A stretch of 64,000 nucleotides of DNA. It comes from Pseudoips prasinana (Eukaryota > Arthropoda > Insecta > Lepidoptera > Nolidae). How positions within the stretch are numbered: the stretch's first letter is position 1; every line of letters starts with the position of its first letter. Made by a program: the position numbers and the translations under genes. The stretch covers positions 25,193,934 to 25,257,933 of the forward strand of contig OX621252.1 of the NCBI GenBank assembly GCA_951640165.1, read 5' to 3'. Of the stretch, positions 29,469 to 44,400 are shown one piece after another. Under the pieces are notes generated by a model. It ran no database searches, was not told the origin of the DNA, and saw only the letters and a list, made by a program, of their open reading frames with translations.

Positions 29469-32400
29469 CTGGTCAAGTAGAAAGAGAGCGTTACTATGGC
29501 CATCCGTGTTGGGTAGAAAAAGAATTAACGTCAACGCTAGCCGCGTTGGTCTATATCCAGCTGTAGATATTGAGGTCCTGAATTAAAATCCCGGGTCGAG
29601 CAAGAATATGGTTATGGGATTTCTCTGTTCAAAAAATTTCTCAGTATCAGCCCGAAGTGCGAAGCGTGTCTCGAAGAGTAGGTATGTAAAGCTGACGGTC
29701 CTGTACCTGACCTATTTCCAGTCGTTTCGTTAGAAGTCTCATCGGATCATGAGAGTGATGGAATAGAAAGTGCCCCTTGTGCACACGCTTGGCAAGATGG
29801 CGCGCTCGCAGGTGGCCAATCTCCATTAAGACAGGGCGCCGGTGACGAATTTAGTCCAAGAGGACATTGTACATACATACATACATAGACTCACGCCTGT
29901 CTCCCAGAGGGGTATGCAGAGACAACGGACTTCCATTTGTCACGATCCTTGCATACCTCTTTCGCTTCGTTTACTGACATAAAATTCTTCATACATGCTC
30001 GCCGGTTTAGGGTACTTCTGACCTGACCTTTCTTAAGTACGTCTCCGATTGTTATTATTATTGTTATCATTATTATTTATCACAGGTTATATGTTCATAT
30101 GTTAATATCACGCAAATACGGCTAAACGGATTGGAAATTGAGATAGGTTATACCCTGAATTAATATATAGGCGGGTAGAACCGCGGGGCACAGCTAGTTC
30201 TATTTTTTGTTTGAACTTGACGTTTACAGTTATATGAAAGCCTTTGAATTTCACTAAGTTTCGAACCTGTTTCTTGTTATGTTTTTATCAAAATAAGTAA
30301 CTCTTTTATGGGGCAATGTATAAGATTCTATGACAAACTTCCCAATGATATTTAAGAAATGCCTACGAATAATGTTTAAAGAATTATTAAAGCCCAAATG
30401 TGTAGCAGGGCATATTACAAAATTTCTGATTATTTAAGTGACAAAAGTGCTCGGGATTGAGTTGCTCTGAGTCAACTCACAAACAATATGTAATTAGTCT
30501 TAAGTATATTTTATTTTATAATAAAAAGGATTCCTACTGAGCTTTCTGGCAGTGTTTCTCAGTAGCTGCCACGTCATGCACTGCACGGTAAGGTAAAAAA
30601 AAATACTTAGACTAATCTAATAATTAAAAAGAAAATTTAATTTTTAGTAATGTTGATAAGTGTAATAATGTTGATAGTCTTAATAATTTTGATAATGTTA
30701 ATGTTATGTATATAGTCATATAAGATTTTTTTTTATCCGTCACTATCCAATTGGGTTTAACTTGTAATGGTAGCTGTATGTATGAATAAATAAATACTTA
30801 AATGTGAAATTTTTACGGTATAAATGAATCTTGATTTTTTGATAGACCACACCCGTACTAAGGAAAATGAATCTCTATGTATTATTGTTATTAACCTGCA
30901 ATAAACTGAGTTAAACTACCATCCACACTCCATGAGTGACCGTCAAAGTGGTTCATTTCTGAGCCGTCGCCGTGCTTCGGAGGGCACGTTAAGCTGGGAC
31001 CGACAGCTTAACGTGCCTAACTAGTTCTTGTTAGAAGACAGTCGTTAAGCCACGTCAGAGGTCTACTGGGCGGCTTGAACAACTCTAGACACCAGGATAA
31101 CCACTGCCCATACGATTCAGAAAGTCCAATAGCTTGATGCCGCCAATTTCCTGATTCTAGTCCAGTAGGTACTGCAAATTCCAATTACTAATTGCATGAC
31201 GGTCACCGTAGCCTAGTTGGTAGTGCTCCTGCCTACGAAGCTGGTGGTCCTGGGTTCGAATCCCGGTAAGTTCAAATATTTGTGTGAAGAGCAAGAATAT
31301 TTGTTTGTGAGTCATGGATGTTTTCTATGTATTTAAGTATTTATCTATCTATATAAGTATGTATATCGTCGCCTGGTACCCATAGTACAAGCTTTGCTTA
31401 GTTTGGGGCTAGGACGATCTGTGTGACATTGTCCCGAGATATTATAATTTCGTCCCGAACCGAAAATTAAAATATTGCATCAAATTTTTGCGGTAGAACA
31501 TGCTCCACGAACGAGGCAGTCCAAAATAACTCGAGTAATTTAATGATCGGAGTTATTAATAGCCGGCCACAACACAAACAATATGCGTGACTCATTAGAA
31601 GGCTGCTGATAGTGTTCTGTTTTGCGTTCTAAATATGGTTCGCTATCGTTATAATATACAATCAACGGCTTACTTACTTACTTATCGTATGGGTAGTGGT
31701 TACCCTTTTTTTCCTTATTTTTTTTTTTTTACATGGTGGAAATGCATTAAACTTACGCATACCCGCCGGTTGGGGGGGCGACGGGTTATGTGGGACTCTC
31801 CGGGCTAGTCCCGGGATACGCACTAAAACCACCATGGTAGCCAGCCTCACAATGCCTGTAGCGGGGGGTCTGGGTACTCGTGAACGATCTCGCCAGTACC
31901 CCCGCTGTACACTGAGCGTCTGAGACTCTCCTCCGGGGACGAGAGGGGGCTAAATGCCTCCTCCCCTCCCCTTCACGCACAAGCGCGTTTAGGCAACCTG
32001 AGCTACAGCAGGTTACCTCTTCCCGGGACCGCTTATGTAAGACGAGTGGAGTTCCCCTCCTCCAAGCGCCAGCGTTCCCAGGGGCGACGTCAAGCCGGGG
32101 AGAAGCCAGCCGGACGCCGCATACTCTCGGTTACCCTAGCGTCAGTTTTTCAAGCCACCCACTAAGTAAGTAAGTATTTATTTCCCTTAAAAACGTGGTA
32201 CATACAGGATGTTTACATAAGGTTTAAGTTCACACATTTTGTCTACAGAGACATGCGAATATATATTTTTACATGTAGTCTTAATAACTATAGAATTAAT
32301 TATTGTAATATAATCGAATACATAATAATAAGAAAAGACCATCATAGTATTATAAAAATAAATAATAAATAATCAGAATATGTCAATAATTATAATCATG

Positions 32401-35400
32401 AATTCCTCTGAAGGCCTCTGACATGGCGTAACGACTGTTGGCTAATAGCTAAAACCGGGACCGACAGTTTAACGTGCCCTCCGAAGCACTGAGACGCTCA
32501 GAAATTAAACAACTTTGGCCACCCATCTATGGACTGACCGCGAGCCTAGTTGCTTAACCTCGCCATTACTTACTACATCAAAATTAGACGTAAGTTTTTA
32601 ATTAGATTGAAGCTTATGATTGATCATGGAAATTGGGCGGCAGTATCAGTAGCTAATTTCTTTTACACTTGAAACTCAAGAATTATTTTTTTGACGCAAT
32701 CTACAATACAATTTTGATCATCTAATTTTGCTTTTGACTGTATGTGTATGTCAATAACTTTGTTTGTTTTTTAAATGACATCTTAATAACTGGGGAATTG
32801 AATCCCTTTGTTGCAGGGTACTTTACAAACATATAATTGACTCACACAGAGTACCTAGAGGTACATCCAAACTCAGAACAACTATTTATGGGTCACATGA
32901 TAGTTGTCCTGTGCGGGAATCCAACCCGGGACTGGCGAGGCGACCGTCTTAACCGCTGCGATTTACGTGCAGTCGAATGTATATTTTTGTAAGTATATTA
33001 CGCAATTTCTCAGTTTTTTGTAAAGCGATTTAAATGTTTTAATCGGTTATCTATAATAAAAGTTTAAGTCGGTTTTTTTTTCAAACTGTAACTACTTATG
33101 TATACGGAAGCATAAGTACCAGCCCCAAACGACTAGGCTAGTTTTATTTATAGTAAGAAATTAAACCAACTTTTTCAGAGAGAGATGTTTCAATTAAATT
33201 ATTATTATTAGAATAAAGATTACGAATATTACATATATTATACTAAATAGAAGGACCTTAATGTAATTGGATTTAATATAATAAATCATTCAATAAATGA
33301 ATTGAACATTATTATGAATTCAATATCAATCCGAAGCCCTATTGTTAACTAGGTAATTACTTAATTGGTATTTTGTGTTATTCTTTAATTATTATATGAG
33401 CTACTTGTAGATTAAATTATGTTGATGAGATTATGGGTACGCGCGGTCCACCTTCGACCACAACTTCACTTACCATCAGGTGAGATCGTGGTACGTGATC
33501 AAACCCAACCAGCATAAAAAAGATCAAAAAATCCTCAAAGGACTGTTAAACTTACCAATCTGCTAATAGTGTTGTGTTTCTCGTCGAGTGTGTGCTGGTC
33601 TGTCTGTTTGTCTTGCTCTAACTCTTCGAAGCGCAGGCGCAGCATCTCACACTGAGAATAAAAACAATGGAATTATACCAAGTTATCACTCCAATAACAT
33701 ACAAGTTAATATATATTAAACGGACTAAACTTAAGGATCCTAATTTGCCCATGAAGCTGAACGACGTATAAAATATCAACTTGCTATATATATATACAAA
33801 AAAGTGAGCTTTAGACCACACGAATGTAGTCTAAACTTAGATATACGAAACCGCTATGAGAGAAGGAGAATGAAAGAAAATGTGTGCTTGCACCTCTCTC
33901 TCTTGCTCCTATAGTAATATACAAAACGTAACTCTCTATCTTCACTAACTTATATCTCCCTCTCGACTTCCGTTCGCCACGCCCGATCACACTTATCGTA
34001 ACGGTCTCGTCACGTATTCACTAGATTACTCCCCAAGAAAAGCGCGCGTTAAAAATTTGACTTCAATAATACTTCCCATTCAAAATTATTAAATTTGTCA
34101 TAGCATTGTTCGCAATGCAAAGCGTTAATCTAATCGTCGGGTGGGATCCCACCCAGCACCCTCTAGGCGCTTTGCCGTTAAGCTACGCACGATACACTCT
34201 AGCAGATCAAATTTAGGATTCCCTTACTGACACCCTTCCGGAGGATGTAGAAGTTATCCATATCGGCATTATTAAAAAAAAATGTAAATATCGATAAGCT
34301 AAGGTATTTTGCATCAACGCCAAAAACATCTGTAAGTATTTCACAAACTGGTTTTCATTTATTCAGTTACATGGGAAAATTGGGTTCCTGAAATTTCCTC
34401 CACAATAAATGTAAGATACTCCGTTCCCGAAATATTCGCAAAAGCACAATTTAGAACCTTACCTCTTTAACATAATGTTCAGTCTTGCTCTTCAACTCCT
34501 CTCTCTCAGTTTCCAAATCACTAATCTTATTTCTAAAGTATGTTTTCATCCTTTTCTCTCTCATTTCTACCTCATGGTTGAGTAGGAATGGTACTTCGAG
34601 ACTGCCCAACAAGCCGGTAACTCTTCCTTCTGCATCAACAGATGTTTCTCCAAAATTGTTGAAGTCACCAGAATCGTGGGTATCTCCCCGGCGTTTCTGA
34701 GATGCTGCGATGTATTTAGCTAGTTCTAGTTTTAGACTCTCTTTCTCCATTTGAAGGAGCTCATATTCCATTCTTAATTTTTGATTTTCCTGAAATATTA
34801 CGAGTAGGATAGATAGGTTTGTATTTATTAAACATACATAATATTTTTAACATGACGTTTACAGTTAGCCTAAGAGGCTTTCACTGCTTTAGCGGACACA
34901 CACATTGCAATGTTTTTATTTCAAAAACAAAATATAATAAGTCAGTAGTTGTGTGTAGTATTTTTTATAACATACGAGTGACAAACGAGCAAGTGGATCA
35001 CCTGATGGTAAGTGATCACCGCCGCCCATGGACACTCGCAACACCTAAGAGTCGCGGGTGCGTTGCCGGTCTTGAAAACAGTCCGCAAACAATGGTTGCT
35101 AAGCCTCCCCACCCCCACCCCTATGAGCTCTGGCGACTCACACTCAGAAACAGAACATTACATTATTAATGTTATTATTAAGGAATGTCTTCTGTAAGGT
35201 GGAGGTACTTCCCCAGTCGGGCTACTCTTTGAGCGAATGAAGTCTGTGCCCTACCTCTACTCACTCTTATAAATGTAAGCTTTATTGGGCTTTTAAAATT
35301 TTACATACACAAAATATATTAGCTATTGGTCACTAATTACAGTCACCCCATATAAACAGAAATGTATGAAATTATATATGAATTGTGTAGCAAGTGAGAC

Positions 35401-38400
35401 AAATGTAAGTCTTCTAATGTTACCTGATCTAATGAATGTGCTTTCATGAGTTGTTCAGTGACGTGCAAGTCGTCAACAGAACTCAAAGCGTCTTCACTAC
35501 CCACCTGTGGACAACACAACTAATCAGAAACATGCTTGGTTCTATCACTGCTTCATACTAAGTTATATAGATATATAAATATCTCTGAACAAATAGCACA
35601 CTGCCTTAACAGATTTTGTCATCAGGAGGGGGAGAGTGGAATGGGAGTTAAGTATATATACTGTAGTATACCTGTAGTAGAAAAAATGGAACTGGTAAAA
35701 TACATTAGTTTTAAAAATATTCCAAATAACTAAGTCCCTTCAACTCAAACATATTTGAATACATAATTTAAAAGGATGGATTCATCATCCAATGTAGGGG
35801 CGATTTCTATGCATATATTTCAAATGGAGTCTACAAATATATCTTTTGTTTGTATATATTAGTTAGTTTAGATTTAGATTACTTTTTAGAGTACTTCTAC
35901 TTTCTTTCCCCTGAGCATTTTTACAAACTAGACATGTTTATACCATTATCATTGTTGTTAAGAACTTCTTGATAATTAATTTTAGTGGCCATTTTCCATG
36001 TTTAAACCGAAATCAACTGTACCTACAAAAACAGCATGGCAATAATCTTACCTTAATTACATTCTTGATATAAATAACTTGATTCCTGTGTTCCATTCTT
36101 CATGAAAATGTTTTACAGTATATTTATAGACCTTGTAATTCTTAATTCATTTAATATATAGTATTAAGTTCGACCTATCAGCATGAATTGGACAAAACCA
36201 ATGATGTGAAATTTAATAAGCGACACATTTTGTAGGTGACACATAAAATAGATAACATTTTTACAGTACATTTATATAAATACATTCATATCATTGGAAG
36301 TTTTTACTTACCAAACTGCCACCTTCTGACAAAAAGTCTCCATTACAACTAGCAGCCTGACTGCTGGAAGGCAAGTGCACTTTATTTGGTGTACCTCCAT
36401 GCCTTTCCTTCTGCGTTTCTTCTAACGTATACTGTAACTCTTGATTTTTATTCTTGAGCTTAGCTATCTCACATTTATATTTACTGTCAGACTCACTTAT
36501 GTGCCTCTGGTAGTCTTCCAAAGATGCTCTCAGCTGGGATATTTCAAATACTCTGTCTGATAACTGCCAAGAAAGAAAATCATTTGTAAGTAAGTAATGG
36601 AATCAGGCGTTATTTTGCAGAAGTCCATAACAATCAAAATACAAAATCAATATGTAGTGTTAAAAAAGAGACTGCAGGAGGCCCTCGAGCCAGGCTTTCG
36701 TGGTCTCTTGGACTTCTGGATGGAACTAAAATGGTTCCAGTAGCCAAACAAGTATCACGCACAATGGCCCAATTAGGAGGCTAAGTGCGGAAACCTATCG
36801 CCCAACTAACTAACTAATGTAGTGTTAATTGCAACAATTGTCAGTTTAATCATGCCGGGATGCAATTAGCACTGCCCTGCCACCCGCAAGAAAAAGGAAC
36901 ATGCAAAAAGGACAATATAAAGAGCAAATTACACGCACCAGTAAGTATTGTACTGGTGTATATAATTTGCTTTTTAGCATGATTAAACTGAAAATTAGCG
37001 GAATTAACACTACATATTGATTTTGAATTTTGATTTTTAAAACCATTTGTACTAAATGCGTAAATGATTAGTTCACAAGTAAGATCAAGATGTGGATATT
37101 GTCTGCATGTGTGGCATAGTGGTTAAGGTACTGGCCTCACTACTACTGCAGTACCTTTATGTTTCAGGTTTAATCTTGTACACAAAAACTATTTAAATGA
37201 CCCATATATTTTTTTTTTGTGTCGCGTCATGAAATCAGTTGTAAGACTATGAGCAGATGTGTTCGGGAGTGTTTGGGAGGCAGAGCAAGGTCCACTTTAG
37301 GACCAGTCTCTTTATTAATTTTGGCAGGCATCCATATCTATAATATCCCGCCTTTTTTGTGAAATGACCCATATGAATGTTTTGAGTTTGAGGGTGACTT
37401 GTGTCTATGAATTACATCTATGAAACCCTGAGGTCCTGTAGTACTGAGATTTATTACTCTAATGGGCACATCATGCTTTTAAATTATAATTTTTAAAACA
37501 GTAACATGGGGCACATAAGCAACTATTTTTTTTTTTTTTTTTTTTATATATAATCTGCAATCAGTCGCAAGACTATAAGCGGATGAGTTAAGTGGGTATG
37601 GCTTTCAGGCGACGAAACCAGTGTCTCGACTGCCATCCTATAATACCTCCCTCCATTTCAGCCTTTTTATCGTTACGGAGGGGATTAGAAGATCATTGGC
37701 CAAGGTATTTGGATGGACCGAGAGCCGATCAGCATATTTCCTTTTGAATTTCTCAATTTCAGATTGAATAGTGGGAACACCAAGATATTCGTGGATCTCG
37801 TCATTTCTGGAGAACCATGGGGCAGCTGTGATGGTACGCAGAATGTTGTTTTGGACATGTTGAATGAGCATGACATTGCTTTTACTAGCAGAGCTCCAGA
37901 GTGGGATTCCATAGGTCCAGATGGGCTTCAATACGGCGTTGTAGATCAGAGGCTTGTTATCCGTTGAAAGAACAGAGTTTCTACCCATAAGCCAGTGGAG
38001 GTTTCGGAACCTATGATTGATTTCATCCCGTTTCTTCATAATGTGATAGGTCCAGGTGAGCCTTCTGTCTAATTTAAAACCCAGGTATTTTACAGTCTCA
38101 GACTCTGGTAAAACATCAGGACCAATTTTGACAGGAGGGCAATTTCCCCTTCTTAAAGTAAATGTGATGTGGTTCGATTTTTGAGCACTTGCCCGGATGT
38201 GCCACTTACTCATCCATACATAGGTCTCATCTAGCAGGTTTTGGAGCTTATTACTAGCTTGTGCTGGGACCTCATCGCTTGCAAGATAGGCTACATCATC
38301 AGCATATGTTGCCACAGTCACATCTTCAGATACTGGTAAGTCTGAGGTAAATATATTATAAAATACAGGGCCAAGTACGGAACCTTGAGGAACGCCAGCT

Positions 38401-41400
38401 TAAATTTTTCTTAGTGTAGAAAAAAAAAAAAAAAAAAGGTTTTTATTCACGTAGACTTTAAAAAAGCGCTTGTAAATAGTCAGAACATGTTTGTAGTAAT
38501 ATAGTTGTATACATTAGATATTATTTCTAGTAACATAGATATTTAGGTACATCTTGTATGAAAACATTTATAAAATTTATTTTATTACAGAAATGATATT
38601 TAGCTAGCTCGTATCAAGTTATTGTCAAGAGATTATGTTTAATTATCTAGTTTAAGTCTAATATTTTTACTACATATTGTCAATGGTTCTGTCTATATTA
38701 AAGGTATTATTATTATGACGGACCTTGTGTTAATAACGACGGTCGCGCTTTAATGCTACCACCGGATCCAATGCGCCCCAACTGAGAAGACCCAGCGAAA
38801 CAAACTCAGTGGGTTCATCTACTACCGGTTTCAACACGACCCAGTTGAGACGGTCCGGCGAAACATACTCAAGCGGGCATGAACACGGGATTTGGTCCAA
38901 TTAGAGTAATTATTTAGTAGGCAAACACAATATATGCTCGATCGGTTGTCTGAATGCTTATTATTTTAGATTATATTTAGGTATACAAAAGAAAAACTTC
39001 GAAACAATAACATTATTCATTTTGAGACAGAGTCAATAATTTTAAATTAAGTATATGATAGCAATCATTTACAGATAGTTCACGTAACACAGCAGATCAT
39101 CATCATCATCATTACAGCTAAATGAGTCCACTGCTGGACAAGCCTCCCTCAAGAATCGTCTTGGGGGGATATGCCATAATCGCCACGCTTGGCAGGCGGG
39201 TTGGCGATCGCAGTAAGATGGTTATAGTAATCAGAAGGAAGCTGCTGCCCATCCTCTGGTAGATATTCCCTCGGGTCGACTTCTACGCCCCCCACGAAAT
39301 GAGATGGGGTGATGATATTCTGATGCTGATATTTGTCGCCGTCACCACACAGCAGATCAGTCATGTCTATATGGCTACAAGATCTCCAGCGAGCAATGTG
39401 CAGGTAGGAAGTGAGAGCCAGACGTCTTTGTCATCGATGTACTCTTTAGTGGTGTAATAACCCCTAGCCATAAGTACACGTTTAATATGTGTTTTAAAAC
39501 TTGTGTCAGGCAGATCAGTAATTTGAGTAGGAAGCTTGTTATAAAACCTAATACAATTTCCTAAAAATGATTTATTAGTTTTGCTTACTCTAAAGCCTGG
39601 CATGGCTAGTTTGTTTTTATTCCTAGTATTTATATTAGGTCTTTACCTATGAAATTGCCGTTCTGCAGTACTGACCATTTCAAATCAAAATAATTTTTGT
39701 TTGGCTAAGAATTCTAATTTCAAATTAATTTTATTTTAAAAACATGGATTCTTTTTTCCAAAAGTAGTCATTTCTTTATTGATTAGTGTTACATTTTCAT
39801 CGCATTTCAATCTTTTTCGTCATCATGGATACGTTAAAAATTCGAGTAATTATGGAATATGAGTACCGTCGTGGCAGCAACGCGGCACAAGCGGCACGCA
39901 ACATCAACGACGTTTACGGAGCTAACACTACAAACCAACGCACCACCTGTTATTGGTTTGCTCGCTTCCGTTCTGGAAATTTCGACCTGAAAAATGAACC
40001 TCGCGGTCGTCCGAAGACTTTGGTCGACAATGACGAATTAAAGGCGGTTGTGGAAGCTGATGATACACAATCTACGGCTGAATTAGCAGCAGCTTTCGAC
40101 GTTAGCGTCAAAACAATATTGGTCCATTTGCGTCAAATTGGCAAGGTAAAAAAGCTTGACAAATGGGTGCCCCACGAACTCAATGATCGCCAGCGCGAAG
40201 TACGCGTCGAGACGTGCCTTGCACTGCTCAACAGACACACAAATGAAGGAATTTTGAACCGCATTGTTACCTGCGATGAAAAATGGATTCTGTTTGATAA
40301 CCGCAAGCGCTCAGCAAGTTGGTTGGATCCTGGTTCAGCACCTAAACAATGCCCTAAACGAAAACTTACCCCTAGAAAAGTGATGGTCACTGTTTGGTGG
40401 TCTAGCGCCGGTGTGATTCATCACAGCTTCTTACCAAACGGGGTGAGCATTACTGCAGATGTGTACTGTGAAGAACTGAGCACAATGATGGAGAAGCTGG
40501 CGCATCTCCAACCAGCATTGGTCAATCGCTCGTCTCCGCTGCTCCTGCACGACAACGCGCGACCTCATACTGCACAGCAGACGGTCTCCAAGTTGCAAGA
40601 ACTGGGGTTGGAAGCTCTCCGTCATCCGCCCTACTCACCAGACCTTGCGCCTACAGACTACTACTTTTTCCAGAATTTGGATAACTTCTTGGCGGGAAAA
40701 AAAATCAATACCCGAGAGGCAGTACAAAATGCCTTTGAAGAATTTGTTGCCTCCCGTCCAGCTGATTTCTTTAAGAAGGGCATCAATAAACTGCCACTGC
40801 GATGGCAAAGATGCATTGATTGCATGGGTGATTACTTCGATTAATACAAATAAAAAAATTCATGAAAAAAATTCGTTTAAATTTTTTCATACAAAACGGC
40901 AATTTCATAGGTAAAGACCTATTATTATGCAGTTCACTTTTCTTTTTATAATTATGAATATTTTTTCTAACAAACATTATATTCTGATATATATATATTC
41001 CGATGGCACAGTAAGTATATTTATTTCTTTAAACAAATTTCGCAAAGAATCGCGACTGCCTAAACCATAAATGGCTCTGACTGCTCTTTTCTGCAATACA
41101 AAAATAGTACCTATGTCAGCCGCCGAACCCCACAGCAGAATGCCATACGACATAATGCTATGAAAGTACGCGAAATACACTAATCTAGCAGTTTGTTCAT
41201 CTGATAATTGCCTTATTTTCCAGACAGCATAGGAAGCGGAACTTAATTTACCTGCTAACTTTTCAACCTGAGGACCCCATTGCAATTTTGAATCAAGTGT
41301 CAATCCTAAAAATACGGTCGATGGGACTAAATCTAATATTTTCGCATTAAGTGCAACTGTTGGTACAATTTGAGTCACATTCGGCAATGAGAACCTGATG

Positions 41401-44400
41401 CATTTAGTTTTCCCTGCATTTAACAAGAGATTATTTGCCGAAAACCATTCTGATATAAAGCTGAGTGTTTTATTATGCTCAATAAGATCTTTATCCTTTC
41501 TATTTACTTTAAATATGAGCGACGTATCATCAGCGAACAAAACTATGTCTGATACTTTCTCAACCAGATAAGGGAGATCATTTATATAAACTAGAAATAA
41601 AAATGGGCCCAATATAGATCCTTGGGGCACCCCCATTTTCACAGGATGACGTGCCGAAGTGACACCGCCTATCGAAACCATCTGTTGTCGCCCCGATAAA
41701 TAGGACATCACAAGATCAAGAGATGTGCCAGATATTCCATAGTACTTCAGTTTAACAACGAGCGTACGATGATCAACGCAATCGAAAGCCTTAGAGAGAT
41801 CACAGAAAACTCCCAGCGCATCCTGTGATCCCTCCCAAGCCTCCAATATTGACCTAATTAATGTGCAACCTGCATCCTGAGTAGAGCGGCCCCTTGTAAA
41901 CCCGAACTGCTTGTTATGCAATATCTCATTCACGTTAAAGTGCGACAACATTTGGCCGAGCATCAGCTTTTCAAATATTTTACTTAAAGCTGGCAGTATT
42001 GAGATAGGCCTATAATTCGTGGCATTTTTTGAACAACCTGCCTTGAAAATGGGTATTATCTTACTTATTACCATTAAATCGGGAAAGACACCATCACTTA
42101 TACAGCTATTGAAGATGGCTGCAAGGATTGTAGCAATGTTTAGTATGATTGATTCAATTGCTTTAACAGACAGTCCCCACAAATCTTCTGTGCCTTTCCT
42201 TTTAATACTCTTAAAAGCTTTTATAATATCATCACTTGTTACGGATTTAAAACTAAAGTTAGGTACAGTTTGTTTTACGCTTTGATTTAAAAAGAGTTCA
42301 GCCACATCTGGTGATGATGCGAGACACTTAGTAATATCCACGGGTATATTTGCAAAAAAAGCAGCTAAAAAATTGGCAATGGTAAGCGTGTCTGAAACCA
42401 GTTCATCACCAATATTCAATACTAATGTTTGATCTCTTGATCTACTTTTACCAGTTTCAGTATTAATTATTTGCCAAGCTGATTTTATTTTATTATCAGA
42501 TTTTTTAATTTTATCTCTTATATATAAAGATTTAGCTTGAATGCAAACCTTTTTAAAAATTTTTGAATAATTTCTAACATAATTAATAAAATTGACATCA
42601 GGGTTATAGGACCGTCTGCCATACAACTCATATAAAAAATCTCTACTCAGTCTAATGCCTTGAGTTGCCCAAGAACTAAATTTTATCTTATTACTGTCAA
42701 CCGTTATGTTTTTTATTTTACAAGCTTTATTAAATTCTTTGCAAATACAGTGGAATAATGTAGTGTACATATCGTTAGGGTTACTTTTGTTTGGCAATAG
42801 ATGGCACAAACTATTCTCCAGGTTGTTACTGAACTTTCCCAAATTCGATTTTGTTAAAGGTCTAAAACTAATTTTTTGTTAATTTATATTTATCTCATTT
42901 TTTATCTTTACTATTTGACATTTATGGTCAGAGCGAACACCGGCCACCAAACACTTCTCAGAGACATCAAAGTAGGTAATTTTTTTTTTTTTTTAAATTG
43001 GCACCCTGCCGGTTTTTTCAGCAATTTCTGCCAGTGTAAGTTGGTAATTATGTTATCAATGCAAGTAGCAGATGTGGGTGTGACTCTCGTGGCCTCTGTA
43101 TATGTAGATCTGGCATCTCTCTGTTTCACTTGAAAAAGCCTGTCTTCAAGGTAGGACTTAATGATGAGGTAGAGAGAATGGGGAAGTTTATTTTTCACTT
43201 TGCACAGTAGCCCTTTGTGTCAGACTCGATCAAATGCCTGCTGAACATCTAGGAATGCCGCTGAGCAGTACAGTTTCATTTCAAAGCAACGTCTGATCTC
43301 ATGATGAACCCGGTGCATTTGCGAGTGCTGTTTCCGAAACCCGAACTGGTGCCTTGGAATAATGTCGCTATCACTCAAAAATTCTTTCAAGCGAACTATA
43401 AAGACTTTTCCCACAACTTGGATATTACTGGAGTTAAGCTTATTGGACGGTATGACGAAGCTTCATGAGGAGGCTTTCCAGGTTTGTGGATCATGATGAT
43501 TTCCGATACTTTCCAGATCATAGGGAAATATGAGGTCCTTAGGGTTGCATTGAAGAGTGAGGAAAGAAATGTTATGCATATTGCATTTTTTGGGGAGATT
43601 TTTCAGAATTGTGGGAGTGATTAAATCAAATCCGGGAGCCTTGTTGGAATTCTGTCGCTTAATCTCACTCGCGATCTCCTTTGGGAGATTCAGATGTGGG
43701 TTTGAGTGGCAGGCACGGTTGGAGATCTTGGCTAAGTATTTCATCAACCTCAGATTCGTCGCCACCATCATTTGGCTTGAATATATTTTCCAGATGAGTT
43801 GCAAATACTTCCGCTTTCTCAGCATCTGTTTGTGCCCATGAGTTTGAGTTATTTAGGGGGTGGAGATGTTCTTGCGGCTTTCTGAAGGACTTAGCAGCTT
43901 TCCAAAGCGCCGTTTCGCCCTTTCCCTGAGGTGACAAGTTTCCCAGGGTATTTCGGAAAGAAGAGTTTGCTGATTCTTGCAGTAGCGTCTTTAACTGCAT
44001 TAATTTTATCAACATATTCTAGAGATTATTTTTTAAACAAGTCCAAAATTTATTGAAGGTGGTGATTCTGTCTCATTTGTTAGAGATTTTCTTAACTACT
44101 TTTTATTATGTAGATGCAGAAAGGAGCTCACAGCTTTCATGGCGCATACACGATTTTGATCCCATTAGACATAGTTTGGATATAAAAGTAATAAGTTTTG
44201 GACCTTGGACATCCAAATTAGAAAAATGTAATAGCATAAAAACAATTGCAGGTAATTTTGTTTGGATTAGCATGTTAATTCTGTGTTTAAGGTCACCAGC
44301 TGCAGGCAATAGGATTACTAAGTTAATTAAATGATCATGTTTTTAATAAGGTCTCTAGCTGCAGATAATAGCATTACCATTTTATTTCTATGTTCTTGTA

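Larger units (their letters stand above)
38421..43102 (-). mobile_element. CR1/Jockey-like LINE (second LINE) inserted into the Jockey element
   Basis: From high to low coordinate: endonuclease end (TRVTPTSATCIDNIITN near 43060, then a poly-T interruption near 42980, then SDHKCQ near 42918), linker, complete reverse transcriptase (42842-40977) with GFTRGRSTQDAG, KMGVPQGSILGPFLFLVYIN and FADDTSL, C-terminal NKSFLGNCIRFYNKLPTQI (39367-39603), then 3'UTR. TGTAGA at 38415-38420 and 43103-43108 is its target duplication. The mariner at 39638-40919 and a retroposon at 39100-39348 are inserted in it. Defects: a stop near 42884 and a TA-run frameshift at about 40985. Clade is uncertain. Confidence 0.85.

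Noticed and set aside
31696..31980. ORFs on both strands of the GC-rich block
   Set aside because: Low stop-codon density in GC-rich DNA explains them; no recognisable domains.
44053..44334. Overlapping ORFs on both strands next to the Jockey fragment
   Set aside because: No motif or splice support; diverged repeats (ctgcaggcaataggatta type) suggest noncoding repeat DNA.
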